Shown: positions 7,738 through 15,781 of the stretch, piece by piece
Layout: every line of letters starts with the position of its first letter
Position numbering within the stretch: the first letter of the stretch is position 1
Origin: DATGZX01 sp035296965
GTDB lineage: Bacteria > Planctomycetota > Planctomycetia > Gemmatales > Gemmataceae
DNA length: 64,000 nucleotides
Direction of reading: 5' to 3'
Assembly (NCBI GenBank): GCA_035296965.1
Contig: DATGZX010000298.1
Coordinates: 177,863-241,862 of the forward strand
The notes under the pieces: generated by a model
What the model was told of the DNA's origin: nothing
Seen by the model: only the letters and a program-made list of their open reading frames with translations
The model's database searches: none
Position numbers and translations under genes: made by a program

Positions 7738-8637
7738 TTGTTTAAGATTGCGGGCGTTCCGATCGAAGACACTTTCGCCGAAGCTTTCCCCATGACTGCC
7801 GCGCGACTCCTGGTCACCGCGGAGACGTCGCAGTGGGCGCAGATCGCGGGCAGGACCGCTACGGGTTACGCGGCCTCGGTCATTGGCTGCGATGCAGAGG
7901 CCGGCATCGAAAGGCTGCTCAAACCGGAGGAGACTCCAGACGGACGGCCGGGAGTAAGCCTTCTCCTGTTCGCCTTCAGCCGGGATGCGTTGCAAAAGGC
8001 CGTCGTGAACCGCGTCGGCCAATGCGTGCTGACCTGCCCCACTACCGCGTGTTACAACGGTTTGCCTCCGGTGAAAGACAAAAGCATTCGGGTGGGCGGC
8101 AACCTTCGTTTCTTCGGCGATGGCTTCCAGTTCAGCAAGAAGCTCCAGGATCGTCGCTACTGGCGCATCCCGGTCATGGATGGCGAGTTCACGTGTGAAG
8201 ATGTATTTGGGACCACCAAGGGCGTTGCGGGTGGTAATTTCCTGATCGTGGGGAACAGCCAGTCATCGGCCCTCGCGGCTGCAGAGGCTGCCGTGGCTGC
8301 CATTCGGCTCATCCCTGGTGTGATCTTGCCGTTCCCTGGCGGAATCGTCCGCAGCGGCAGCAAGGTCGGCAGCCAATACAAGAAGCTCCGGGCGAGCACG
8401 AACGACGCCTATTGTCCGACATTGCGGGGTCTCGTGGAATCAGCCTTGCCGGAAGGCGCGAACGCTGTCTATGAAATCGTCATAGATGGGCTCGATTTGC
8501 CTGCGGTCGAAGAAGCCACGCGGGCAGGCGTCCGCGCGGCCTGTCGACAGGGGGTGCTGGGCATCTCCGCAGGAAACTACGGCGGCAAGCTAGGACCCTA
8601 TCACTTGCATTTGCATAAGCTCTTGGCTGAGCATTAA
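7738..8637 (+). CDS. ftr: Formylmethanofuran--tetrahydromethanopterin N-formyltransferase
   Basis: 299 residues from a TTG at 7738; an in-frame stop lies just upstream and GGATGGGG sits eight bases before the start. The family transfers a formyl group between a methanofuran-type carrier and tetrahydromethanopterin. It is the FhcD subunit in methylotrophic proteobacteria, and planctomycetes are known to carry this archaeal-type C1 pathway. Recognisable blocks are GVPIEDTFAEAF at the N-terminus, GRTATGYAASVIGCDAEAG, GQCVLTCPTTACYNGLP, and GNSQSSALAAAEAAV. The length matches the family. No mch, fhcA/B/C or mtdB lies in the window, so here ftr is uncoupled from the rest of its pathway. Confidence 0.93.
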   Translation: MFKIAGVPIEDTFAEAFPMTAARLLVTAETSQWAQIAGRTATGYAASVIGCDAEAGIERLLKPEETPDGRPGVSLLLFAFSRDALQKAVVNRVGQCVLTCPTTACYNGLPPVKDKSIRVGGNLRFFGDGFQFSKKLQDRRYWRIPVMDGEFTCEDVFGTTKGVAGGNFLIVGNSQSSALAAAEAAVAAIRLIPGVILPFPGGIVRSGSKVGSQYKKLRASTNDAYCPTLRGLVESALPEGANAVYEIVIDGLDLPAVEEATRAGVRAACRQGVLGISAGNYGGKLGPYHLHLHKLLAEH

Positions 8638-8790
8638 GGCGAGCGGCAGCGGTAGTTCTCCCCTCGCCCCGGTACTCCGGGGAGAGGGGTCGGGGGTGAG
8701 GGGCCTTCGCCGGGGATCGTTCGTCCCCCTCACCCCCGACCCCTCTCCCCCGAAGCGGGGGAGAGGGGAGATTATCACCTGCCGCTCGCC
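8638..8790. repeat. Nested palindromic element directly after the ftr stop codon
   Basis: A 153-bp unit bounded by GGCGAGCGGCAG (8638-8649) and its exact reverse complement CTGCCGCTCGCC (8779-8790). Inside are large GC-rich inverted arms built on CTCACCCCCGACCCCTCTCC-type sequence and its complement, each arm also being a local hairpin. The first base of the element follows the ftr TAA stop directly. Pyrimidine-rich repeats of this kind are dispersed in many bacterial genomes. Transcribed, the unit would fold into a very stable structure. It contains no credible gene. Confidence 0.85.
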
Positions 8791-8852
8791 AAAGGGAAAC
8801 TACCTCAGTTGTGCGATTCGCCCGTCCGGCGGACCTCGACAAGGAGGTTTCG

Positions 8853-10145
8853 ATGGCCAAACCGGGTACGCCACGTATCGCTATTCTCGGCGCTGGCCCC
8901 ATCGGGCTGGAAGCTGCCCTCTACGCACGTGCGCTTGATTATCCCGTCACGGTCTTCGAGCGTGGGCGGATCGGCGAGCATCTGCAGCGCTGGGGCCACG
9001 CGAAAATGTTTACCCCCTTCGGAATGAATACGACTCCCCTCGGCCGCTCTGCCATCCAACAAGATGAGGCGGACCACGCCTTCCCTCCCGAAAATGAATG
9101 CCTGACAGGCAGGGAGCACTTCGCTGCCTACCTGGAGCCACTGGCGAAGAGCACGAAACTGCGAGAGTGTATCCGTGGGGACTGCCAAATCCTCCAGATG
9201 GGCCGGCGCGGCATGCTCAAGGAAGACTACGTCGGGGATATCCGCCGTAGCCAGCAGCCCTTGCGCGTGCTTCTGCGCGAGAACAAACAACGCGAACGCG
9301 TCGAAGAATTTGATCTCGTGCTGGACTGCACCGGCACCTATGGGCAGCATCGCTGGATGGGAGACGGCGGTAGCGCGGCTATGGGCGAATTCCCCGCGGG
9401 TCCGCAAATCGCTTATGGCCTCGAGGATGTTCTGAATGAGCGCCGAGCTGCCTATGCCGGCAAGTATGTTTTGGTTGTAGGCTCGGGCTATTCTGCCGCC
9501 ACGACCGTCTGCAGCCTGGCGCGCCTGGCGGAGGAATATCCCGCGACGTGGGTCATTTGGCTCGTGCGCGGCAACAGCACCCAGCCGATCAAACGGATCG
9601 CCGAGGATCCGCTTCGCGAGCGCGATCGTCTGGCGGTACGAGCCAACACGCTTGCCACGCGCACTGACGCCAACGTGGAATATCACCAGCAATCCGTTGT
9701 GGAGACCATTGAGAGCGCTGGCCCGGATAAGGGTTTCCGTGTTACCGCCCGGTGTGGTGGCAAATCGCGCACCTGGGATGTAGATCGCATTATTGCCAAC
9801 GTTGGCTACACGCCGGACTCAACCCTCCATCGCGAACTTCACGTTCAAGAATGTTATGCGTCGCTCGCTCCCAGGAACCTCGCCCTCGCACTTCTCAAAC
9901 ATTCTCCATCAGACTGCCTCAGCGTACCTGCCCTGGGAGCGGAGGCTCTGCGAAATCCGGAACCCAACTTCTTCATTCTTGGAGCCAAGAGCTACGGCCG
10001 GAATTCGAATTTCCTTATGCGAGCGGGCTTCGAGCAGGTCCGTGAAGTCTTTACCTTGATCACAGGCAAGCCGGAATTGAACCTGTATAAACCGGTACGA
10101 GGACGGGAAAACAAAAGCGGCGGAAAAGCGCCGCACTCCAAATAG
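8853..10145 (+). CDS. FAD/NAD(P)-binding monooxygenase-like oxidoreductase
   Basis: 430 residues from ATG 8853 with AAGGAGG seven to eight bases upstream. An N-terminal FAD-binding Rossmann motif (ILGAGPIGLEAALYA, about residues 12-26) is followed by VTVFERGRIGEHL, and a second dinucleotide-binding motif occurs mid-protein (VVGSGYSAATTVC). This two-Rossmann layout is that of flavin-dependent monooxygenases and lysine/ornithine-hydroxylase-like enzymes; the substrate is unknown. The last dozen or so residues (GRENKSGGKAPHSK) are encoded by the left arm of a palindrome whose loop holds the TAG stop, so the native C-terminus may have been replaced or extended by repeat sequence. It is followed by an epimerase gene on the same strand. 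Confidence 0.8.
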   Translation: MAKPGTPRIAILGAGPIGLEAALYARALDYPVTVFERGRIGEHLQRWGHAKMFTPFGMNTTPLGRSAIQQDEADHAFPPENECLTGREHFAAYLEPLAKSTKLRECIRGDCQILQMGRRGMLKEDYVGDIRRSQQPLRVLLRENKQRERVEEFDLVLDCTGTYGQHRWMGDGGSAAMGEFPAGPQIAYGLEDVLNERRAAYAGKYVLVVGSGYSAATTVCSLARLAEEYPATWVIWLVRGNSTQPIKRIAEDPLRERDRLAVRANTLATRTDANVEYHQQSVVETIESAGPDKGFRVTARCGGKSRTWDVDRIIANVGYTPDSTLHRELHVQECYASLAPRNLALALLKHSPSDCLSVPALGAEALRNPEPNFFILGAKSYGRNSNFLMRAGFEQVREVFTLITGKPELNLYKPVRGRENKSGGKAPHSK

Positions 10146-10188
10146 TGATTTCTTTGGACTGCGGCGCTTTTCCGCCGCTTTTGTTTTC
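10107..10188. repeat. 36-bp near-perfect inverted repeat spanning the stop codon of the monooxygenase gene
   Basis: Positions 10107-10142 and 10153-10188 are reverse complements with a single mismatch (36 bp, 10-nt loop). The TAG stop of the upstream gene is at 10143-10145, inside the loop. The right arm ends in TTTTGTTTTC, so the structure could act as an intrinsic terminator. The core of each arm is GCGGCGGAAAAGCGCCGC or its complement. Six bases further right, at 10194-10204, is an 11-bp copy of the end sequence of the 8638-8790 element. Confidence 0.9.
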
Positions 10189-10224
10189 TCCAACTGCCGC
10201 TCGCTGTACAAAGCATGGAATGCG

Positions 10225-11295
10225 ATGCCTGATACCAAAAGGACAGTCCTAGTGACGGGTGGCGCGGGCTTTATTGGGAGTCATCTCGTCCGCCTGCTCG
10301 TGGAGCGTGGAGAAAAAGTCCGCGTGCTGGAACGTTTCGGTGCATGCATCGATCACTTGCCGTTGCAGAGAATCGAACTAGTTCGCGCCGATATCCGCGA
10401 CCGCAATGCCCTGACTGCCGCGGTAGAGGGCTGTACCGAGGTGTATCACCTGGCAGCCAATCCCAATCTCTGGACGCAGCAGCGTGGACACTTTCGACAG
10501 GTCAATTACCTTGGAGCTGTCAACGTCTTTGAAGCTGCTCTCGCTGCCGGCGTGAGACGGATTCTGCACACGAGCACTGAAAGCATTCTGACCCGCGCCC
10601 GCCAGACCGATCCCATCGCTGAGGACCAATGCGTTGCGATGGGAGACGCGGTAGGTCCCTATTGCCGGTCCAAGTTTCTCGCCGAGCGACACGCTTTTCA
10701 ACTAGCGCGCGCCGGCGCGCCCATCATAATCGTCAATCCGACCCTTCCGGTGGGACCCGGCGACCGCGGCCGCTCGCCGCCTACACAGATGGTTCTGGAT
10801 TTTTGCCGGGGCAAGCGCCGCGAGTATCTCGACGCCAAGCTGAACTTCATTGACGTGCGGGATATCGCGGAGGCGATGATCCTCGCCATGACTCATGGGC
10901 GGCCCGGGCGGCGCTACCTGCTCGGGTCGGAAAACCTGTCGATCCGTGAGATTTTTAGTATCCTGGCGAGCCTGATCGGCCGCCCCGAGCCCTATCGGCG
11001 CGTGCCTTACGGAATAGCGATTGCCGCGGCCTATGCAAGCGAGTTGATCGCGGATGTTCTCACTCACCAGTCGCCCGCAGCCACGGTGACGGGAGTGAAG
11101 CTGACACAACGGCTCATGCACTTTGACGCCAGGCGGAGCCTCGATGAACTGGGTCTGAGTCCGCGGCCGGTTGCCCAATCTCTCGCGGACGCTGTTGCCT
11201 GGTTCCAGGCCATGGGCTGGCTGGAGAAGGGGCGCTTGGGGTATGCGCAGATGGGTGATCGCCTTATAATGTCGAGCAACTTGCCTCAGAATTGA
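10225..11295 (+). CDS. NAD-dependent epimerase/dehydratase (HpnA-like extended SDR)
   Basis: 356 residues. The Rossmann motif TGGAGFIGSHLVRLL is at residues 11-25 and the catalytic YxxxK is YCRSK, preceded by the TSTES serine block. The pattern VNPTLPVGPGDRGRSPPTQMVLDF followed by FIDVRDIAEAM is typical of dihydroflavonol-reductase-like and hopanoid-associated sugar epimerases (HpnA). About residues 255-280 hold a hydrophobic stretch (YGIAIAAAYASELIADVL) common in this subgroup. The usual reaction is epimerisation or reduction of a nucleotide sugar or related ketone. No hopanoid-cyclase or hpn genes are adjacent, so I do not assign hpnA. The parA-like gene starts 23 bp after its stop. Confidence 0.82.
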   Translation: MPDTKRTVLVTGGAGFIGSHLVRLLVERGEKVRVLERFGACIDHLPLQRIELVRADIRDRNALTAAVEGCTEVYHLAANPNLWTQQRGHFRQVNYLGAVNVFEAALAAGVRRILHTSTESILTRARQTDPIAEDQCVAMGDAVGPYCRSKFLAERHAFQLARAGAPIIIVNPTLPVGPGDRGRSPPTQMVLDFCRGKRREYLDAKLNFIDVRDIAEAMILAMTHGRPGRRYLLGSENLSIREIFSILASLIGRPEPYRRVPYGIAIAAAYASELIADVLTHQSPAATVTGVKLTQRLMHFDARRSLDELGLSPRPVAQSLADAVAWFQAMGWLEKGRLGYAQMGDRLIMSSNLPQN

Positions 11296-11318
11296 CGAAT
11301 GACGCACGAGGATCTGCC

Positions 11319-12206
11319 ATGCGAAGGATCGCGATTATCAACCAAAAGGGTGGCGTTGGCAAGACAACTACCGCGGTGAATCTGGCCGCAGCCCTCGCCG
11401 AATGCGGCCAACGCGTTTGTGTGCTTGATCTCGATCCGCAGGCCCATGCCACTACACATCTCGGCATCGAACCGGACGGTAAATCCTCTTCCATGTATGA
11501 CGTTCTGGTGCACTCCCGGCCATTGGCGGAGGTGCGGCGCAAGATCGCGGAACGGTTATGGATAGCAGGCTCGGATATCGATCTGGCGGCTGCCGAGGTC
11601 GAACTGGCCGGCGTCGTGGGGCGGGAGGTGATTCTCCGCGACCTGTTGCTGCAAGACGAGGGGGCGTTCGACTTCGTCTTCATGGACTGTGCACCTTCGC
11701 TGGGGGTGCTGACTCTGAACGCCCTGTCCGCTGCCAGCGAAGTCTTCATCCCCCTTCAACCGCACTTCCTGGCACTCCATGGCATGGGCAAATTGCTGGA
11801 GACGACAGCGCTGGTCGCCAAGCGCATCAATCCGGCGCTCAAGGTAACCGGGATTATGCTCTGCCTTTACGAATCGAGCACGAAACTGGCCCAGGAAGTC
11901 GTGCGCGATTTGCAGGGCTATCTCGACAAGAGTCGAGGCACCACGGCACCGTGGGCGAAGGCGCGGATTTTCAAGACCCAAATCCGTCGCAATATCAAGT
12001 TGGCGGAATGCCCGAGTTTCGGCCAATCCATTTTCTCTTACGCTCCAACCTGCAACGGCGCCCACGATTACATGGCCTTGGCTCATGAAGTGCTGGGCGA
12101 GAAGGCCAACGTGATGGCAGCCCGCGTCGAAGTCAATGATCGTGGCCAGGCCAAGGTGCTCAGCGTCAGCGAGGAATCGGAAGCCGAGGACGCGCTGAAG
12201 GAATAG
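11319..12206 (+). CDS. ParA/Soj-family ATPase
   Basis: 295 residues. I choose the ATG at 11319, which has GAGGATC upstream and places the deviant Walker A motif KGGVGKTT at residues 10-17 as in other ParA proteins; the TTG at 11292 would overlap the upstream gene. Further motifs are VLDLDPQAHATTHLG (Walker A'), VFMDCAPSLGVLTLNAL (Walker B), and FIPLQPHFLAL. ParA ATPases position chromosomes, plasmids or protein cargoes on the nucleoid. No parB and no parS-like site were recognised next to it, so it may be an orphan ParA that positions something other than the chromosome. The C-terminal 30 residues are acidic and probably unstructured. Confidence 0.9.
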   Translation: MRRIAIINQKGGVGKTTTAVNLAAALAECGQRVCVLDLDPQAHATTHLGIEPDGKSSSMYDVLVHSRPLAEVRRKIAERLWIAGSDIDLAAAEVELAGVVGREVILRDLLLQDEGAFDFVFMDCAPSLGVLTLNALSAASEVFIPLQPHFLALHGMGKLLETTALVAKRINPALKVTGIMLCLYESSTKLAQEVVRDLQGYLDKSRGTTAPWAKARIFKTQIRRNIKLAECPSFGQSIFSYAPTCNGAHDYMALAHEVLGEKANVMAARVEVNDRGQAKVLSVSEESEAEDALKE

Positions 12207-12462
12207 CTCCCCTGTTATCTTCTGCGGCCCCTGGTCGCATCCCAATCGCCGCGCATCTAGGAATGTGCAGCCCATGCGGCGTCGTTTCCCCCTATCCTTG
12301 ACGACCCTCGTCCAGCTGATCGCGACCGCGCAACAAGAGTGCGATCGGGATTTCAGCGTATAGTTCGCCAATTCGTCTACCTGCTGGTAGAATGTCGGCC
12401 AGGGCGAACCTGAGCGTGTGCAAGGAAACGCCTCCTATCGCTTGAGTCTGGGTGGGATACTC

Positions 12463-15400
12463 ATGAGACACCTCGCAATCTTCGTTGTATTGAGCTCGGC
12501 TCTCGGTATTCCTCTGCTGTTCGCTGACCAGCCTGGTCCCGCGACTACACAGGTGCAGCTGAACGGCCACACGTTCACGTTGCCGGTAGGTTTCGAGATC
12601 GAGGTCGTCGCGGCCCCGCCGCTCGTTGATCGCCCCATTGTTGCCGATTTCGATGAGCAGGGCCGGCTCTACGTTGCCGACTCTTCCGGCTCCAACGACA
12701 AGGTGCAGCAGCAACTGGCTAATAAGCCGCATCGAATTTTGCGTCTCGAGGATACCAAGGGCAATGGTGCCTTCGACAGGCGCACCGTCTTCGCGGACAA
12801 GATGATGTTTCCGGAAGGCGTGATGTGGTACGCCGGCTCCGTCTACGTGGCGGCACCGCCTAGCATCTGGAAGCTTACGGATACCACCGGAGACGGCGTC
12901 GCCGACCAACGGAGCGAGTGGTTCCAGGGCAAGACGCTGACGGGCTGTGCCAATGATCTCCACGGTCCGTACCTTGGCCCGGACGGCTGGATCTACTGGT
13001 GCAAGGGGGCGTTTGCCAAGCAGACTTATGATCGTCCCGGCCGGCCTCCCTTGGTTACTCGTGCCGCTCATATCTTTCGCTGCCGGCCTGACGGCTCAGG
13101 AATCGAACCGGTCATGACCGGCGGGATGGACAATCCCGTGGAGGTCGTGTTTACCCCAGGCGGCGAGCGTATTTTCACTACCACATTCCTGCAACGACCG
13201 GGCGGGGGCCGGCGCGATGGACTGATTCATGCCGTCTACGGGGGCGTCTACGGCAAGGTCAACGACGTGCTCGACGATCACCCCTGGACAGGCCCGTCAC
13301 TCATGCCGGTGCTAACTCACCTGGGGCCAGCCGCGCCTGCCGGCCTGGTACGTTACGAGTCGTACGTGTTTGGTTACGAGTATCAGGGCAACCTGTTTGC
13401 GGCGCTATTCAACATGCACAAGGTCACGCGGCATGTACTGCAGCCGGTGGGGGCCACATTTCAAGCGCGCGACGTAGACTTCCTGGTTTCGAGCAATCTC
13501 GATTTTCACCCCACCGATGTGCTCGAGGACGCCGACGGCAGCCTGCTGGTGATCGATACCGGCGGCTGGTACAAGCTCTGCTGCCCCACCTCCCAGCTTC
13601 ATAAGCCTGACGTTCTTGGCGCGATCTATCGCATTCGCCGTAAAGGGGCGCCGAAGATTGCCGATCCGCGCGGCAGGAAGCTGGCGTGGTCAGAAATGAA
13701 CTCTGGTGAACTCGCGCGGCTGCTAGACGATGCGCGCCCTGCCGTGCGCCGTCGAGCCATACAGGCCCTGGCGACCCGGGGCGCCCAGGTCATACCAGAC
13801 GTTGTGGAGATCCTGCGCACGGGCAAATCGATCGACGCACGCTGCAGCGCCGTTTGGACATTGACCAGAATCGACCAGCCTGACGCTCGGTCAGCCGTGC
13901 GGCAGGCTTTGTCGCATCCGGATGAAATTGTCCGGCAGGCTGCCATCCACTCCGTCAGCGTTTGGCGTGATCGCGACGCTTTTTCGGAATTGTTGAGACT
14001 CGTCCAGGGCGCATCGCGGCAGAACCAGCGGGCCGCAGCAGAGGCGCTCGGAAGGCTCGGTAACAAAGCGGCCGTTCCTGTGCTCCTGGAGTGCCTGGTG
14101 GGACCGGGCGATCGCGTGCTGGAACACTCTCTCACGTATGCGCTCATTGAGATTGCAGATCGCGAGGCAACGGTGGCTGGGCTCAAGAGCAACATCCTGC
14201 GTACGCGTCGAGCCGCTCTGATGGCTCTGGATCAAATGAGCGGTGGGAAGCTAGATCCATCGGCGGTAACACCTGAGCTCGCCGCGCTGGACCCAGCGAT
14301 GAGAGAGACAGCTTCGTGGATTGTCGGCCGGCACCTCGAATGGGGCCAAGAGCTTGCGGGCTTCTTGCGCGATCGGCTTGGCACCACTGCGTTGAGCGCT
14401 CACGACCGTGAGGAGCTGATGAAACAACTGGCCCATTTCGCGCGCTCGCCAGCGATTCAACTTCTGGTGGCGGAGCATCTTCGAGATAAGAAGTCGAGCC
14501 CAGAGGCCCGGCGAATGCTGTTGCATGTCATTTCCCAATCGGGCCTGAAGGAAATTCCCAGCAGCTGGCAGAACGAGCTGGTCCGTCTCCTTTCGCAGGA
14601 ACAGGGCGAATTGCTTGCAGAGGCTGTCTTGACGGCTCGTGCGCTCCCCGCTGCGAAGAAACCTTCCCAGGAGCTCACCGCAGTGCTTGTCAGAATAGCG
14701 AGCAAATCTTCCACGCCAGCGGCTGTGAGCCTGGGCGCGCTTGCCGCTGTTCCCGGTGGGCCTGGCGAGCTGTCAGCGCCGCTGTTCGCATTGGCCCGCA
14801 CGAATCTCGACCGTGAGCAACCTGTCGCAATGCGCGGCCTGGCAGCCGATGTCCTCTCGCGAGCACGGTTGACGTCCGACCAGTTGCTGGCGCTGACTGA
14901 CTCCCTGCGGACTATCGGACCAATGGAGATGGATCGCGTCCTCGATGCATTCGCCCAATCCATGGATGAACGCGTCGGCCAAGCCCTGTTGGCCGCGCTA
15001 CAGGCCTCGCCTGGGCGGTCCGCTTTGCGAGTAGAGACTTTGAAACCGCGCCTTGCTAAGTTCAGTTCTGCGATTCAACGGCAAGCCGACGGGCTCTACG
15101 CCGTGCTCGATGCTGATTCATTCAAGCAGAAGGTTCGCCTGGAGCAGCTTCTCGCAGGCATGCAGCATGGTGACATTCGCCGTGGGCAGCTAATTTTCAA
15201 CAGCGCCAAAGCAGCCTGCGCTTCCTGTCACCAGGTCGGCTACATGGGCGGCAACGTCGGACCCGATCTGACGCGCATTGGCAGCATTCGCTCCGAGCGC
15301 GATCTTCTTGAGTCGATCATTTTTCCCAGCGCCAGCTTTGTGCGCAGTTACGAACCCGTCGTCATCGGGACGAAGGACGGCAAATTCTTCAATGGCCTTG

Positions 15401-15585
15401 TTCGCAAAGATGCGCCGGAGGAAATCGTGCTGGTGCTCGGGGCCAATCAAGAGGTCCACATCCCGAGGGACAACATCGAAGATATGCAGCCAAGCAAAGT
15501 CTCGGTGATGCCAGCCGGCCTCGATCAACAAATGACTCCGGGTGAGTTGGCTGACCTGGTGGCGTTTTTGAAGGCATGCAAATGA
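12463..15585 (+). CDS. Secreted PVC-type dehydrogenase-like propeller protein with HEAT repeats and C-terminal cytochrome c domain
   Basis: 1040 residues beginning at ATG 12463 with a signal peptide (LAIFVVLSSALGIPLLFA). The order of parts is: a beta-propeller-like 'membrane-bound dehydrogenase' domain at about 30-395 (ADFDEQGRLYVADSSG, FPEGVMWYAGSVYVAAPPSIW, NPVEVVFTPGGERIF, TGGWYKLCCP); armadillo/HEAT repeats from about 415 to 880; and a cytochrome c domain with the haem motif CASCH at residues 919-923 followed by GNVGPDLTRIG. This architecture is a hallmark of planctomycetes and Verrucomicrobia. The protein is presumably periplasmic and redox-active; its substrate is unknown. A DUF1501 gene follows on the same strand after 196 bp, the usual pairing. 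Confidence 0.93.
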   Translation: MRHLAIFVVLSSALGIPLLFADQPGPATTQVQLNGHTFTLPVGFEIEVVAAPPLVDRPIVADFDEQGRLYVADSSGSNDKVQQQLANKPHRILRLEDTKGNGAFDRRTVFADKMMFPEGVMWYAGSVYVAAPPSIWKLTDTTGDGVADQRSEWFQGKTLTGCANDLHGPYLGPDGWIYWCKGAFAKQTYDRPGRPPLVTRAAHIFRCRPDGSGIEPVMTGGMDNPVEVVFTPGGERIFTTTFLQRPGGGRRDGLIHAVYGGVYGKVNDVLDDHPWTGPSLMPVLTHLGPAAPAGLVRYESYVFGYEYQGNLFAALFNMHKVTRHVLQPVGATFQARDVDFLVSSNLDFHPTDVLEDADGSLLVIDTGGWYKLCCPTSQLHKPDVLGAIYRIRRKGAPKIADPRGRKLAWSEMNSGELARLLDDARPAVRRRAIQALATRGAQVIPDVVEILRTGKSIDARCSAVWTLTRIDQPDARSAVRQALSHPDEIVRQAAIHSVSVWRDRDAFSELLRLVQGASRQNQRAAAEALGRLGNKAAVPVLLECLVGPGDRVLEHSLTYALIEIADREATVAGLKSNILRTRRAALMALDQMSGGKLDPSAVTPELAALDPAMRETASWIVGRHLEWGQELAGFLRDRLGTTALSAHDREELMKQLAHFARSPAIQLLVAEHLRDKKSSPEARRMLLHVISQSGLKEIPSSWQNELVRLLSQEQGELLAEAVLTARALPAAKKPSQELTAVLVRIASKSSTPAAVSLGALAAVPGGPGELSAPLFALARTNLDREQPVAMRGLAADVLSRARLTSDQLLALTDSLRTIGPMEMDRVLDAFAQSMDERVGQALLAALQASPGRSALRVETLKPRLAKFSSAIQRQADGLYAVLDADSFKQKVRLEQLLAGMQHGDIRRGQLIFNSAKAACASCHQVGYMGGNVGPDLTRIGSIRSERDLLESIIFPSASFVRSYEPVVIGTKDGKFFNGLVRKDAPEEIVLVLGANQEVHIPRDNIEDMQPSKVSVMPAGLDQQMTPGELADLVAFLKACK

Positions 15586-15781
15586 GCTAGGGATGGCTTC
15601 GTGAAAACGCGCCGCTACGCAATCTCACGAAGTAGAGCTTCGCACGCTGGGCTACTTTGTTACAATCATTTCCCGGCCCAAGCGACCCGCCGACTGCCGG
15701 TGCCTCGCCGCTTTTTCCCTCGCAGTTAATCGCGCCTTTGAGTTTTCCCACCTACCGACGCCCCGACCGGAGAATACGCCA

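Noticed and set aside
8480..8902. Minus-strand frame through the 8638-8790 element with PHPRPLSPEYRG-type sequence
   Set aside because: Repeat-derived peptide overlapping ftr; no start signal.
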